Below are positions 32,901-45,600 of a stretch of 64,000 nt of DNA, piece by piece. The stretch is from the NCBI GenBank assembly GCA_016271365.2, contig CM057459.1:817405001-817469000 (forward strand), read 5' to 3'. Source of the DNA: Neoceratodus forsteri. Taxonomy: Eukaryota; Chordata; Ceratodontiformes; Ceratodontidae. Made by a program: the position numbers and the translations under genes. How positions within the stretch are numbered: position 1 is the stretch's first letter; each line of letters opens with the position of its first letter. The notes under the pieces were generated by a model. The model was given only the letters and a program-made list of their open reading frames with translations. It did not search any database and was not told where the DNA came from.

Positions 32901-32959
32901 TTTTGACTTAAAGAGATGAAGAGCATATTCAGAGGATCGCTTTGGCAGCAGGGAATGAG

Positions 32960-35900
32960 AGGGAGTTAGATATCAATGTCCACTGAGAACACATGACCTG
33001 ACAAGAAACATGGTAGGGGTAGTGCAGTGTAACTTCAGGGGGGTGGGAAGGGGCCTTAAGCAGATGGCATGCATGGTGGCTTTTTCTAAAGTGTTACATG
33101 AGTATGGCTAGGAAGATGCAAGGGTAGTGTGCACAAGGATATCTGATGACTCATTAGGGGCATGGTGCATGTAGAAGGGCTTTGGCTACACCAGAGACTG
33201 GGGCCAACTTGGGAGATTGTAAGCCTCTATAAGGAAGAGAGTTGTTATCCTTTTGGAAAAGGGACTGCAGTCCATGGTGGGAGGTGAATTGCTACTTGGA
33301 TGAGAATTTAAACTAGCTGAAGGGGTGTCAAAGATCCCACCAGATGATAGCACAACAGGGAGAGGAGGCCCTAAGGTGGGAAACTGCCCTAGGATAGGGG
33401 CACAGGAAGGCAGGGATGGGAACAAGTCAGAAGAAAAGGGGGGAAAAAGTCCTGTTAGAGAGGGTAGATGATTATAAGAGATGAGGAATGAGAACATTTA
33501 AAAGGTAGGAGGAGTGTTGGGGGAGCTTTAGTGAAAAAAAACAGTCAGGAATGGGAGGAGGAAGCAGAGCACTGGGCAGAGGGGAAGGAAGGTGTGGAGA
33601 GCCATTTGTACCAATGCAGGTATTCTTGGAAAAAAAATCCAGACTTTGAAGCCATCATGGTGGAGGCTGACCTGGATTTAGTGAACATTATGGATCTGTG
33701 GTGCACTGACCACCATGACTGTGATATGACCGTACCAGACTACTCCTTGTTCAAAAGAGAAAGGGCAGGGAGGAAAGGATGAGTAGCTATTTTCTATGTG
33801 ACAGAGAGAATCAAGGTCATGGAGATACAGGGACACCAGGAGGTAAAGGAAGGACTGAAGGTCCTGTGACTCACCCTGGAGACAGACTCAAAGGTCACTA
33901 TCCAATCTGGGGAGTGTACAGGCCTCCAGGTAGGGAGACATATCAAATATAGGACACATGGGGAAGCCTTCTTCTGAATGGCAAGTAAGGTGGATGTACC
34001 ACTAGTTGGTGATTTCAGTCTGCCTTATATGGTGTAGAGCCTTCCAGCTGCAGCTTCTGCAAGGAGTAGAGCCATCCTTGACACTCTACAAGGGTCTTTT
34101 TTCAGGCAGCTAGTCAATGAACCCACTAGGAATGAAGCAGTACTGGACCTGCTGCTTACAACCAGGGACAGCATTGTAGATGTCACAGTGGGTAGTATTC
34201 TGGGTAACAGTAATCACTGTACAGTGTGGTTTAACATTAAGACAGAACAGAGGCTAACCACATAAGGATGAGGGTACAGGACTTCAGAAGGGTGGATTTT
34301 AAAGAAATGGGGTTCTGCAGAAAGTAGCCACAATGGAGGCGGAGAGGAGGACTCAAGTCCATTTTCAGAAGAAAGACTCCACAAGGCACTTGCAACTGTG
34401 AAAGTGGATAATCCTACTTGACTGGACACATCCAAGGGTTCTAAAGGAACTGAGGGAGGAGTTTGCTGCTCCACTGACCGGCCTTGCTCAGCTCTATGGA
34501 CAGGTCAGTCTTACATCAGTTATGTGAAAATTAATGGTTGCTAAAAGAAGGATTGGTTGAGTATCTTGAATCCAGTAGGTTGCAAGACTACAGGCAGCAT
34601 AGATTCATGGGTGTATCTCATGCCAAATGACTCATAGATTTCTTTGAGTGAGTTACTAGGGGACTAGATCAGGAAAAGGCAGTAGATATGTCCTGTCTGG
34701 ACTTCAACAGGGCCTTCGTCACTGTCCCACATAGGAGTCTGATAAAGAAACTAAGCATCCTGAGGGTGGGATCCAAAGTGGTGAGCTGGATTAGAAGCTA
34801 GTTAATGGACAGAAGACAAACAATGGTTATAAATGCCACTCACATGTATGATGGAGGAGTGACCAGCAGAGTGCCACATGGCTCAGTACTGGGACTGGTC
34901 CACTTCAATGTTTTCATAAATGACATTGCTGAAAAACTGAAATGGAAAGTAGATGATACCAAAATCTGCAATAGGGTGGACCCTCAGGAGGGGCTGGAGA
35001 GAATGAGCAGTGATCTGGGGAAACTTGAGGAGTGGCCAAAAACATGGCAATTGAGGTTCAATTCTAAAAAGTACAGGATCCTACACTGAGGGAATAAGAT
35101 CACAGGCACTGAGTATAGGATGGAGGAGAAAGTACTGACAGTTTTAAAACAGGAAAGGGATCTTGGGGTTATCATATCTGATGACCTCGAGATGGCAAGA
35201 CAGTGTGACAAAACCGTGGTTAGGGCTAGTATGAGTCTGTGATGCATAGTGAAGTGTATATCAAGTAAGAGGAGGGTGATGGTGTTGCTACTGTATCACT
35301 CTCTGGTGAGATCCCACCTTGAGTACTGTGTCCAGTTTTGGAGGCTGCATCTCAGAAAGGACATAGACAAGGAGGAAGCAGTCAAGAGAAGGGCAACTGA
35401 AATGGTGCTGGAGTATCATAAGAAGCTCTATGAGGATAGACTGATGGATCTCAACATGCACACCCTGGAAAAGAGGAGAACAAGAGGTGATATAATAGAG
35501 ACCAAGAAGTATGTCATGAGGGTGAACAGGGTGCAAGATAGAAATCTTTTTCAAATGAGAAGGAGCTCTAGGACTAGGGGCAATGTGATAAAGTTGGGGG
35601 GGGTGAGGTCAAGGAGAGAGGTGAAGAAATATTTCTTCACTGAAAGGATGGGAAATAACTGGATCAGACTGTCAGCAGAAACTGTGGAGGTAAAAACAGT
35701 GGGAGGCTTCAAGCATGTCTGGGATAGATATAGGAGTGTTCTAGAAAATGGGCTGAGAGGAAGGTGGGTCACTGGAGACCAGTTAGTGTCTGCAGAGGCA
35801 GATAAAAAAGAACATGTTTAGGAATGGTAGGGGAGAGGAGGGGGTGGCTTAAGGGAGGAAGAGGGATTTTTCATCAGGTATGATGGGGGGTCACTGGTGG

Positions 35901-36084
35901 GTGAATAGAAAAATTGGAAGGGTGGTGGGCTACAACAACTGTTGAGCACCAGTCTTTCTTAAAATTGCTTGGAGTGTGGGGGATGTTTAGTGTGGAACTA
36001 AATAGTGAAACTTAAAAAAGAGATCATGAGTTTGCAGGAGGAGCTGAGGCAGGCAAGATGGGCCATGATGGGTTATGGTCCAAC
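32960..36084 (+). mobile_element. CR1 LINE, copy 1
   Basis: Plus-strand CR1 with leader/ORF1 debris (32960-33600), endonuclease start, RT and C-terminus. It ends near 36084, where GATGGGCCATGATGGG and TTATGGTCC resemble the CR1 terminal sequence, and CR1 copy 2 follows directly. Codons are strongly purine-rich, like the other CR1 copies. Confidence 0.75.
33622..35821 (+). pseudogene. CR1 ORF2 remnant, copy 1
   Basis: Endonuclease: FEAIMVEADLDLVNIMDLW, then DHHDCDMTVPDYSLFKRERA, where the usual ITETWW reads IMDLWC. RT palm: GVTSRVPHGSVLGLVHFNVF, and VDDTK at about 34949-34963 in place of FADDTK. Thumb and C-terminus (35249-35821): LLLYHSLVRSHLEYCVQFW, DIDKEEAVKRRATEMV, DLNMHTLEKRRTRGDIIET, KKYFFTERM, FKHVWDRYR. 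Several stops between segments; inactive. Confidence 0.85.
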
Positions 36085-36489
36085 AGTTTAAGGAGACAGG
36101 AGGGGAGCTGGGGGGCAACTTAAACAGATGGGGGGGGAGAGGAAAAAGGTTAGAAGAGCTGGCTCTGAGTCAAGGGGACCCAGTCAGGGGGTCACTGAGT
36201 CAGGATAATCAAGGTCGTGTGGTAGAAGAAAGCAGAAAGGAGAGGAAATGGTTTGAGGGAAGGAGGGGAAAGGGTGATGGACAAGGAGTCAGAAGGACGG
36301 ATGGGCTAGCATGAGGGAGGCAGAAGTAGGCCCACGAGAAGGGTAATCAGAAAAACAGTTCACAGTTCAGTAGGGAAAGGAAGAAGAAAAAGGGGATGTG
36401 CTTGGAGCTGTAATTGAGGGTAGTCAGGATGAAAGTGGTATGGGGAGGAGTACAAATGTGGGAAAGGGGAACTAATATGCAGGAGGAAG

Positions 36490-36790
36490 AAGAGGTGTCA
36501 GGAAAGGGAAGGGAAGGGAAGGGAAGGGAAGGGAGGGGAGCAAGTGGTTGGAAAACGGGGTAGAATCTTGGTACTGGTGGACTCAATATTAAGGGGAGTC
36601 AGGAGGGGTAGCAAGATGGAGAGGCATAGTCGCATATGGGTGGAGGCCATGCCAGAAATGACAACAGAAAGGGTGGGGAAATCTGTTCTGAAGTATGCAA
36701 CAAGGGGTAGGGAGAAATCTCATTTAATTCTGCATTTGGGGACAAACAACCTGGCTGATAGGATGGTAGACGTAGTTTAGAGGAGGTTTG
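36490..36790 (+). pseudogene. CR1 ORF1 esterase-like (SGNH) domain remnant
   Basis: The open stretch 36544-36780 reads ILVLVDSILRGVRR (block I, normally GDS; VDS at 36577-36585) and HLILHLGTNNLADRM (block III, normally GTND; GTNN at 36739-36750). These are the conserved blocks of SGNH/GDSL hydrolases. An esterase domain is known in ORF1 of some CR1-like elements. The Ser is kept but the preceding Gly and the Asp of GTND are changed. The active-site Asp/His block is not identifiable. Confidence 0.7.
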
Positions 36791-37229
36791 AGGAATTAGG
36801 ACCAATATGCGAGGTGCAGGAAGATCATCAACTTTCTCAGAGATACTTCCTGTTCCCAGGGCTAGCACTGCAAGAAAATGGAGAATAGAGGAATTTAACA
36901 AATGACTAGGAACTTGGTGCCAGGCCAAAGGGTATGGGCTGGTGGGCAGGTGGGGAGGGACTTGGGCAGACAGTAGTCTTTAATCGAAGGCTAGATTACA
37001 CTTAAACAAGGTGGGCAGAAGAGTGTTGAAAAAGTGGATAAGTGATTACATAGAAGAGGTTGGGTTTTTAAACTAGGAGTGGGTGGGGGGGTGGCAAGTG
37101 AGCAGGAGGCAAGCAGAGGCCAAGGATGGGAAGACAGATAAGGTTACCCCCCATAACAGAGACAAGGGATTAAGGGCTAGCACTAAGGAAGATGTTAGAA
37201 TGGGATGGGAGGAGGAGAGGGTGGAAGGT

Positions 37230-40150
37230 AAGGGGGCGGAAGGTGGTCACCTTAAATGCTAGAAGCCTGGGTAATAAAACTGCAGAGCTTCAGACCCTCA
37301 TGAAGGAGGTAAAGGTGGGCATGGCTGCCATTACCAAAACATGGGACACCAATTACCATGACTGGGACCTGGCAGTACCAAGGTACAGGACATTGCGCAG
37401 GGAGAGAGAGTAAAGGGGAAAGGGGGGGAACTATACTGTATGTGAGGGAAGGACTGACATGTGTACAGGAGGAGGGGGAGGAGGGCAGTACAGAGTCACT
37501 ATGGATTGAAATTCAGGACTCAAGAAATAGAACTCTCAGGATGGGAGTGGTGTACAGGCCGCCCTCCTAGATAGCAGAATTAGGGAACTAGTGAGGCAGA
37601 TCAGGAGGACCTGTGGAAATTGGGCATGTGGTGATTGTGTGGGACTTCAAACTGCTGGGAGTAGATTGGAGTACCCCAGCTACAAACAATAGAATGGAGC
37701 AGGTATTGTTGGATGCCTTCCAGGACAAATTCCTGATGCAGATGGTCAGTGACCCAACCAGGTTAGGGAACACTCTTTTTTTTATTTTATTTTATTTATT
37801 TATTTTTTTTATTTCAGTCTTTGGTAACTGGGTAAGGCCCACTAGGCATAAGTGCCTGTTTTCAGGGGTGACCTGGGAGCACTGGCCGGATAAGTGACTT
37901 GCTCAGAGTCACACAGTATGCAAGTGGAGGTTGTGAGAATCAAACTCAGTCTGGTCTGCTGGATGTATCAAGCTTGTTCACGCCTCATTCTCCAAACATC
38001 TAGGCTATAATCCCAGCTCTTGATCTCATGCTGGCAAATGGGGAGTTTATGAGGGAACTGAGGGTAGAAGAACCACTGGTGGGGAGTGACCACCACTCGA
38101 TATGGTTCAAGCTGAATATGGGTAAGGAAAGAGTAGTATCTGGCACAAGGGTGTTGGACTTTAGGAAGGCCAACTTCAAGAGGATGGGAGAAGTAGTAAA
38201 AGAGTACAAGGCCAAAATATAACCTAGTGTGATCACTAACCAGAGGTGGGAGCTCATAAATCTAGGGGTAATGGAGGCAAATAAAACCAGCTGCAAGGCC
38301 AAAAGTAAGAAGGCTAGGGCAAAGAAATCTGGCTGAGTGAGCAAAGGAGCCATGGAAAAGGTAAGGAAGAAAATAGCTGCCTGTAGGAGGTCCAAAAAAC
38401 AGGGAGGATGAGGACAGGGAGGAGTACCTAAAGGAAGCAAAGGAGGTGACAAGGGCAGTAAGGGCAGCCAATGTGTCAAGGGAGCTCAGGCTGGCAAAGG
38501 GCATTAAGGATGGGAAGAAGGAACTTTTCAGGTACACTGGAAAGAAAAGGAACTGTCAGGGCAATATAGTAAGGATTAAGAGGGAAGGGGATGGGTAGCT
38601 AGGGCTAAAAAGGCAGAAGTGCTAAATGACTACTTCTGGCTGGTATTTACTAATGAAAAGGGGAGATACTTAAGGTGGGTTTGAGGTCAGGAATGGAGGG
38701 GTAGGGGTGACAGACAGGAATATCACAGAGGACAGAGTGCTGGAGGGCTTGAAGGTGGACAAGGCAATAGGACCAGATAGTGTTCATCCCAGGCTACTGA
38801 AGGAACTGGCAGAGGTCCTAGCAGGGCCTTTGGCAGACCTAGTCAATGCTCACTGGATTCAGGGTGTGTACCTCAGGAATGGAGGATGGCTTACGTGGTA
38901 TCTCTCCATAAGAGTGGCCTCAAGGATGAACTGGGAAATTATAGACCAGTGAGCCTCACATCACACATCATGGGTAAACTGATGGAGACAATCCTGAAGG
39001 AATGGCTGGTGTCCCTTCTGGAAGCCAGTGAGCTGCAGGACAGTAGACAGCATGGCTTTGTCACTGGCAGATCCTGCCAGACCAACCTGATAGATTACTA
39101 TGATTGGGTAACTAGACAAGTGGACAAGAGTCGTGCAGTGGATGTCCTGTACTTGGACTTCAGTAAGGCATCCAATTCAGTGCCACATGGGAGACTGGGA
39201 AGTAAGCTACAGGGCTGGGTGTGAAGATGGTGGGCTGGGTAGTGAACTGGCTATGAGGAAGGCAGCAGAGATTGGTGGTGGGTGGGGAGCTATCATCCTC
39301 AAGGGCAGTGACGAGCTGAGTTCTGCAGGGCTCAGTGTTGGAACCAGTGTTGTTTGGGATATTGCAGACATTTCAGTAGGCATCAAGAATAAGATCAGTC
39401 TGTTTGCTGATGACACCAAGATGGGAGAGGTGGTGAATGACTTAGGGGGTTGGCAAGGGTTACAGGAGGGTCTGTCAAAGCTAGAGACCTGGTCGGACAC
39501 CTGGTAGCTGGGGTTCAATGCCAAAAAATGCAATTTTGCATTTTGGGGCTAAAAACCCTAGGAGTATCTACCAACTAGGGGGTGAGCAGTTAACTGTGAC
39601 TGAGGAGGAGAAAGATATAGGGGTGCTCATTACAGGAGCAATGAACAACTCAGCAACATGTAGAAAGGTGGCTGCAAAGGCCAACAGGGTGCTGGGTTGT
39701 ATTGTTAGGAGTATATCCTCAAGGAGGGGGTAGGTGATTCTGCCATTGTATAGATTGCTGGTTAGGTCACACCTGGAGTACTGCATGCAGTACATGCACC
39801 TGTACCTGAAGAGGGACAATAAGTCACTGAAGGGGGTGCAGCATAGTGCGACAAAAATTATCAGTGGTCTGGGGGATTTACTTTATGAGAGAAGGCTGAA
39901 GGAATTGAACATGCACTCAGTGGAGGAGAGGAGGGAAAGGGGAAATATGATTGAGACCTTCAAGCACATGAAAGGAATAAACAAGTCTTGTATGGAGGGG
40001 CTTTTCAAACTAAGGGAGGGGATGGACATCCGAGGCCATGATAAGAGATTAAAGGGGGGGAAGGTTCAGGAGGGAGATGAGAAGACACTTTGTTATGGAG
40101 AGGGAGGTGGCTGGGTACAACGCGTTACCGGCAGAGGTGGTATCCAGTAG
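37230..40150 (+). pseudogene. CR1 ORF2 remnant, copy 2
   Basis: Endonuclease: VVTLNARSLGNKTAELQTL, MAAITKTWDTNYHDWDLAV, GTILYVREGL, RMGVVYRPPS, FKLLGVDWSTPATN, SDHHSIWFKL. RT: LEGLKVDKAIGPDSVHPRLL, NYRPVSLTSHIMGKLMET, QDSRQHGFVTGRSCQTNL, VLYLDFSKASNSVPHGRL, FADDTK with intact FADD at 39403-39414. Thumb: LLVRSHLEYCMQYMHLYLK, KELNMHSVEERRERGNMIE. Stops and frameshifts in most segments. ITETW has become ITKTW, so the endonuclease Glu is lost. Confidence 0.88.
37777..37990 (-). mobile_element. MIR/CORE-like SINE with L2-like tail
   Basis: It lies between GDFK-type endonuclease sequence and SDHHSIW of CR1 copy 2. Reverse complement contains TGTGTGACTCTGAGCAAGTC followed by ACTTATCC (37889-37920), matching the conserved CORE/MIR central block, and then CACCCCTGAAAACAGGCACTT, GTGGGCCTTACCCAGTTACC and an A-rich (AAAT)n tail (T-rich on plus, 37777-37815). 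The 3' end is close to the L2 tails at 31985-32055 and 49866-49930. The tRNA-like head, if present, is toward 37990 and not clear. Confidence 0.75.
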
Positions 40151-40306
40151 AACAGAGGGTGGCTTCAAAAGGGGATGGGACAGGTCAAGAGGGAGGATCA
40201 AGGGAGGGGGGTAAATGCAGAATAAGGGCTGCTAGCTGCACAATCGAGCAGACTTGGTAGACCATAAGGATGTTTTCTGCTGGCAATCTTCATATGTTCA
40301 TATGTT

Positions 40307-40372
40307 CAAACATCTGGGCAGACTGAATGGACCAAATGGTCCTTTTCTGTCAACAATTTCTATGTTTTCACC
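40307..40372 (+). mobile_element. Lone CR1 3' end
   Basis: TGGGCAGACTGAATGGACCA, AATGGTCCTTTTCTGTC and TTTCTATGTTTTC form a CR1 terminal sequence of the TTCTATGT type. It abuts the differently ending CR1 copy 2 and has no body of its own here. Confidence 0.7.
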
Positions 40373-41144
40373 ATCCAATACTCTGTCCTTGGGTTCTTGT
40401 TCCATAGGTGCAACCCCTTGCAGTTTTTGGCATTATTTTCCATTTTTTTATTCTATTTCATAAGTGTTTCATTTTATACTTCATTAATTGGATAAAACAT
40501 GAGGCCAATGATTTTTTTCATGCTCAGGCTAGGCCGTAACAATGGCAGGGCAGTTAAAGGACCACAAGGATGGCTTCAATGAATGCAAAACTACACCATC
40601 AGAAAGAAAACAACAATAAATTATAAGTTTAATAAGCACTACATTTAGTTATTTATTTTTTTTAGTTAATACCTTTTAGTAACATTTTCAACCACAAAAC
40701 AGGGAACAGTAATTCAGTGCAAAAGGGAATTTTTATCTTTACATTGGATCACCACTGGCATTTAGAAAGGCTTGACAGAAATTCAGAGAGTTGTAATTTG
40801 AACAAAATGTGAGTTGATTGGAAATGGATGTGATCTGGAAGGGGGAGATGCCACAGGGAAAGCCTCAAGAAAACATGTTGCTCAGTATCAGCTATTTTCT
40901 TTCAGAAAACAAGCTCCTCTGATTACTTTTGTGACAGAAGAAATTTAAGAGTAGAGAGATGGATGTACTGTACTGTAAAAGGTTTCATGGATTGCACAGC
41001 CTGTGAAATATTGATAGCATAGCACAAGGGAAAGCCCGCCAAGCTGCAAATGCAATGTGCAGTTGTGGGTCTGATAAGGTGATAAAGAGCAGAACAACAA
41101 ATTTATCAAAGGTCAGGTGAGATTTGAATAAGCATAAAAAACTA
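40373..41144. other. No feature recognised
   Basis: AT-rich sequence without recognisable coding, repeats or RNA genes. Confidence 0.6.
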
Positions 41145-41222
41145 TTTATTTATTTGAATTTTTGGTAACCAGGTGAGCCCACTGAGACAGCACATTCCCT
41201 TTTTCAGGGGCGACCTGGGAAG
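41145..41222 (-). mobile_element. L2/MIR-type 3' tail fragment
   Basis: Plus strand TTATTTATTTGAATTTTTGG, TAACCAGGTGAGCCCACTGA and CCCTTTTTCAGGGGCGACCT is the reverse complement of the tail at 31985-32055. The body beyond 41222 (to about 41550) is not recognisable and may be a diverged SINE. Confidence 0.65.
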
Positions 41223-41549
41223 TGCAATACAACGATACTGACATGGCACTTTGCAGTGACACTTTAGGTCAGACCCTACACTATGCTGCAGTATTTTGCA
41301 TGCAACTAGTACATGGCAAGGGATTGCCCCAGGAGGAGGCACCATGCTCTGAATGTTGTTTGCATACAGCACAACCATGCTACCCTGCTGAATGCAAAGG
41401 AATGAGTCCCATTAAGGCCCTGGTACAGCAGCAGGGCAAAGCAGCCAGACATAACAATGGGCTGAATAAAGACGTCCACCAGTACCTTTAAGTATTCAAC
41501 TGCTGTGAGTTTCATCTTCTTCAGATCTACAGACCGTGAAACTGACATG

Positions 41550-42599
41550 CAGCTGTATTAATGTATGATCAACAAACTCTTCAAATTTTGTAATAATCTG
41601 TAAGGTAGTTTCCAAGTTACAAGGTGTCAACAGCAAAAACAATTACATTTTTTAAATGCTTTACTTGGAAAACCAAAATGGAAAATATGTACCAATTTAA
41701 AACATAAAACTTTCAAATTTACTAGAAACATGTCATCAAAGTGATTCTATTGTATTTTTTTGGAACAAAACAATTCAAAATTAAAAAAGATTTAACTGAT
41801 AAAAGGTACAGTATGCTTGCCAAATATGCTGGATAACCTTTCTCAGGGACTTTTCATAAGATCGGAGAGGCATACACTACCCACACTGACCAAAAAGAAT
41901 TACTACATAAGACTTCAGTTTAAAAACAAAAATCACCTAATCATTTGAATGGGAAGTTTCATGACTTGGCTGACCTCTACTGCCACAGTATGTATTTGCT
42001 ATATTGCATATGTTTTGTACAAATAAAAGGTTTCTGCATCTGAAATAAATTGTTTTTTTACCATGTGGGTAGTTTGTGCCTCCCTGCTGTTTGGACTCAG
42101 TATTCTTCCTGTTTGGAAATTAAAAGTACCACTGTGCCCTTAGAAGTAGCTCTAATTTTTGTTTGCCATTTTTTTCTTAAATTGTTTTCACATGCAATAT
42201 ATATATATATGATTACTCTTCAGCTATTTTTCTCTATAGGATGACCGAGTTGATATTTGTTGTAATAAACCATGGGCTATTACGGCATTCACACCTCCTG
42301 TCACTCAGATCATAGCACTACCTCACTGAAGTTAGTTCCGTATGTGTGTGGGCTGAAGACTTTCACAAACATTGTGGCTCTATCTCTCACTTACTGAGGA
42401 GATGTCACAACAGGCCTCAGCTCTCCTTATTTTTATTTTTTTTATTGTATCAGGTTGATCCTGCCATCCTGCCTGGTAGGGGACTGGGGGCATGGGATGA
42501 TTAGATCCTCTTTGCCCCTAACAGGCTACACTTCAACAAAAAAAATGCAGCCATATTGAAATGTAGGCTGAGGGAGTTCTTTGAAAGTGCATTTAATTT
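41550..42599. other. No feature recognised
   Basis: AT-rich, with a short TA run at 42196-42210. No coding or repeat family identified. Confidence 0.55.
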
Positions 42600-45500
42600 A
42601 ATCTAAATAAGGAGGGGGCTGGGAATAAAACCACACCATACTATGGTTGAGAAGAGGAGGCCCTATCCCCCCCCAGGGAAGGGATGAAGAGTTAGGTTCT
42701 GGCATGCGTTTGGGGAGACCAGAGGTGGGGAAGCAATGGTGGAGAGGTTTGGTGGTTAATGCTAGGAGTCTGGCAAATAGGATGGAGGAACTGATAGGCA
42801 TCGTTGTGCATGACAGACTGGACATAATTGCGATCACAGAAACTTAGTGGACAGAATATCATACATGGGAGACAGCTATTCCTGGCTTCAGATTGTTCAG
42901 GAAGGACAAGAGAGATACAAGAAGGGAGGTGGCTTTATATATCAGGGAAGACATAAAGGTTGTGGAGGAGGCAGGAAGGGGACAGGGAAACTGAACTCGT
43001 ATGGGTGACACTGGGCAGAAGGACAGGGGAATCCCTGAGACTAGGATTTGTTTACAAACCACCTATGCAAAGGGAAGAACAGGACAGGATGATGTCACAG
43101 GCCATCACAAGGATGGGTGTCAAGGGGGAACACTTCTGGTGAGGGACCTAAACCTCCCAGATGTAGACTGGACCATCCCAGATGCAGCTTCCGCCAGAAG
43201 CAGGCTGATTCTGGAGGCATTGCAGGGGGTGTTTTTTCAACAGTTGGTCAGAGATCCAGCTGGGGAAACAACCTACTGGACATGGTCTTAATGAATGGGG
43301 TGAATGTGAAGGAGGTGCTGGTGGGGGAGCTGGAAAACAGTGACCATAGGACTATCCGGTTCAAGGTGAGAGCTGGGAGGGAAGTGATCCAAACCAACAC
43401 AACAGTGCTGGACATTAGGCACCCAGACTTCGACAAGATGAGAAGGATAGTGAGGGAGGCGATGGAAGGCATGGGAAAAATAAACAATGTGGAAGAGTTA
43501 TGGGGAGCTATTAGTGACCAGGTGAAGGAGGCCACAGAAACATGTATTAGGAGGATTAGGAAGGGAACAAGAAGCAGGAGGCTACTCTGGTTCAATAGGG
43601 ATGTGGCAAGGGCGGTGGGGAGGAAGGAGGAGGGTGTTCAGGGAATATAAGAGAACATAGGAGGAAGAGGACAGGGAGGTTTGTGGAGAAATGATGAAGC
43701 TAGTAGGGAAGGTAATTAGGAGGGCTAAGGCCAACATGGAGGAAAGGCTAGCAAAACAGGCCAAGACAGGTGACAATACATTTTTTAGATTTGTGGGAGC
43801 TAGAAGAATGACTGGCCAAGGGATCACAAGGCTGTCGGAGGAAGGAGAGGAGCCATTAAGGGTTGTTTGGGATAAAGCAGAAGAACTAAATAGGTACTTT
43901 TGCTCAGTATGCACAAAGGAGGGGGAGGGCAGGGGACCGAAGATAAGGAGGAGGGGAGGAGAACAGTGATGGACATGAGACCCTTCAGTACAGAGAGAGA
44001 GAGAGAGAGTTAGGGAGGAACTAGGCAAGTTGAAGGTGGACAAGACGATGTGGCCAGATGGGCTACATCTGAGAGTGATCCAGGAACTGACAGAGGAGTT
44101 AGCTGCCCTACTTGCTAGGCTGTTCAACCTGTCTCTGGATTCCAGAAGGGTGTCAAGTGACTGGAGGAGGGCAACTGTAGTACAGATACACAAGGGGGGA
44201 AGCAGGGAGTTGAAGGAGAACTACCGCCCGATCAACCTCACTGCAGTGGTGGAGAGTTCATGGAGGTGCTCATCAGGGAAAGGGTGACAGAATATCTGGA
44301 GGTAAATGGGCTGCTGTATGACCAACAGCATGGGTTCACAAGAAGGAAGTCATGCCAGTTCAATTTAATTGAGTTTTTTGACTGGGTGACACAGGTAATC
44401 GACCAGGTGGGAGAGGTGGATGTGTCCTATCTGGATTTCAGCAAGGCCTTCATCACAGTACCCCACAGAAGGCTGGTCAACAAGCTGGAAAGTATGGAGG
44501 TGGGGGGACAAAATAGCTAGATGGGTAGAAAACTAGTTGGCAGAGAGAGGTTAGAGACTGGTAGTAAATGGTGTGCACTCCAGGACAGGGCAGGTGACAA
44601 GCGGGGTCCCCCAAGGATCAGTGCTGGGAGCACTCCTTTTCAATATCTACATAAGTGATATAGCAGATGGACTGAAGGGTCATGTGTCCCTTTTTGAGGA
44701 TCATATGAAAATCTGCAGTAGGGTAGACTCTACAGGAGGTGTTGAAGACATGAGACAGGACCTGAGGGCACTGGAGCAGTGGGCAGAGAGCTGGCAGCTA
44801 AAATTAAATATCAAGAAGTGTGCAGTTATGTACCTGGGGCACAGAAACCTGAGGGCAGGATACATACTTGGGGGGTAAGGAGTCAGGGTTATGGAGCAAG
44901 AGAGGGATCTGGGGATAGTAGTCTCCACTGACCTCAAGGTGGGGAAGTAGTTTACCAGGGTGGTAGAGAGGGCGTATGGGATGCTGGAAGTATAGGCAGG
45001 GGAAATACTAGCAGAAGGAGGGAGGTCCTGTTGCCCCTGTACCAAGCCATGGTGAGACCGCACCTCAAGCATGGAGTCCAGTTCTGGAGGCCATACCTGC
45101 ACAAAGACATAGAGTTGATTGAAAGGGTTCAGAGAAGAGCGATCAAGATGGTGCAAGGGATGAAGGGTAAACCATATGAACAAAAATGTAAGGAATTGGG
45201 ACTCTACACACTGGAGACTAGAAGGGAGAAAAGGAACATGATAGACACCTTTAAATACATCAAAGGGATAAACAAAGTGGACCTGGGGCAATTATTTCTC
45301 AAGAAGGAAGGCACCATAACAAGGGGGCATGGTCTGAGACTTCCAGAGGGAAAATACAGGGGCAATGTGAGAGGACAATTCTTCACTGAGGGGGTGGTGG
45401 AGGCCTGGAATGGGCTTCCAGAAGAGGTGGTGGGGTTTGAGACTGTGTTGGGTTTCAAGAGAGCATGGGACAGGCACATATGGGGTAACAGGGAGGTGAG

Positions 45501-45600
45501 GTGGGCACTTTAAGAGGGGAGGAAGATTAGTGGGGGGATAAGAGGCAGACTAGATGGGTCAATAGGTCTTTTTTCTGCTGTCAAGTTCTATAATTTAGTG
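42600..45600 (+). mobile_element. CR1 LINE, copy 3
   Basis: Plus-strand CR1 starting near the endonuclease and running to a 3' end with AGGCAGACTAGATGGGTCAA, TCTTTTTTCTGCTGTC and AAGTTCTATAATTT (45545-45597). No ORF1 is seen, so the copy is 5'-truncated. Confidence 0.85.
42740..45513 (+). pseudogene. CR1 ORF2 remnant, copy 3
   Basis: Endonuclease: LVVNARSLANRMEELIGIV, DIIAITET then a stop (TAG) before W, AIPGFRLFRKD, LPDVDWTIPDAAS, GEQ-like loss, ENSDHRTIRFKV. RT: KVDKTMWPDGLHLRVIQEL, WRRATVVQIHKGGSRELKE, NYRPINLTAVVE, YDQQHGFTRRKSCQFNLI, VSYLDFSKAFITVPHRRL, SGVPQGSVLGALLFNIYIS, then FEDH at 44693-44704 instead of FADD. Thumb and C-terminus 45031-45513: [48 protein letters not shown]. Catalytic residues lost; inactive. 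Confidence 0.88.

Larger units (their letters stand above)
36085..40306 (+). mobile_element. CR1 LINE, copy 2 (ORF1 + ORF2)
   Basis: The longest CR1 copy: ORF1 remnant, ORF2 remnant and a 3' end with CGAGCAGACTTGGTAGACCA, TTTTCTGCTGGCAATCTTC and the terminal CATATGTTCATATGTT (40291-40306). A MIR-like SINE splits the endonuclease (37777-37990). A (GGGAA)n run lies at 36495-36535 before ORF1. Confidence 0.85.

Noticed and set aside
42448..42470. GGTTGATCCTGCCA, identical to the start of 18S rRNA
   Set aside because: Only about 14 bases match and the following sequence is not rRNA; chance match in a short word.
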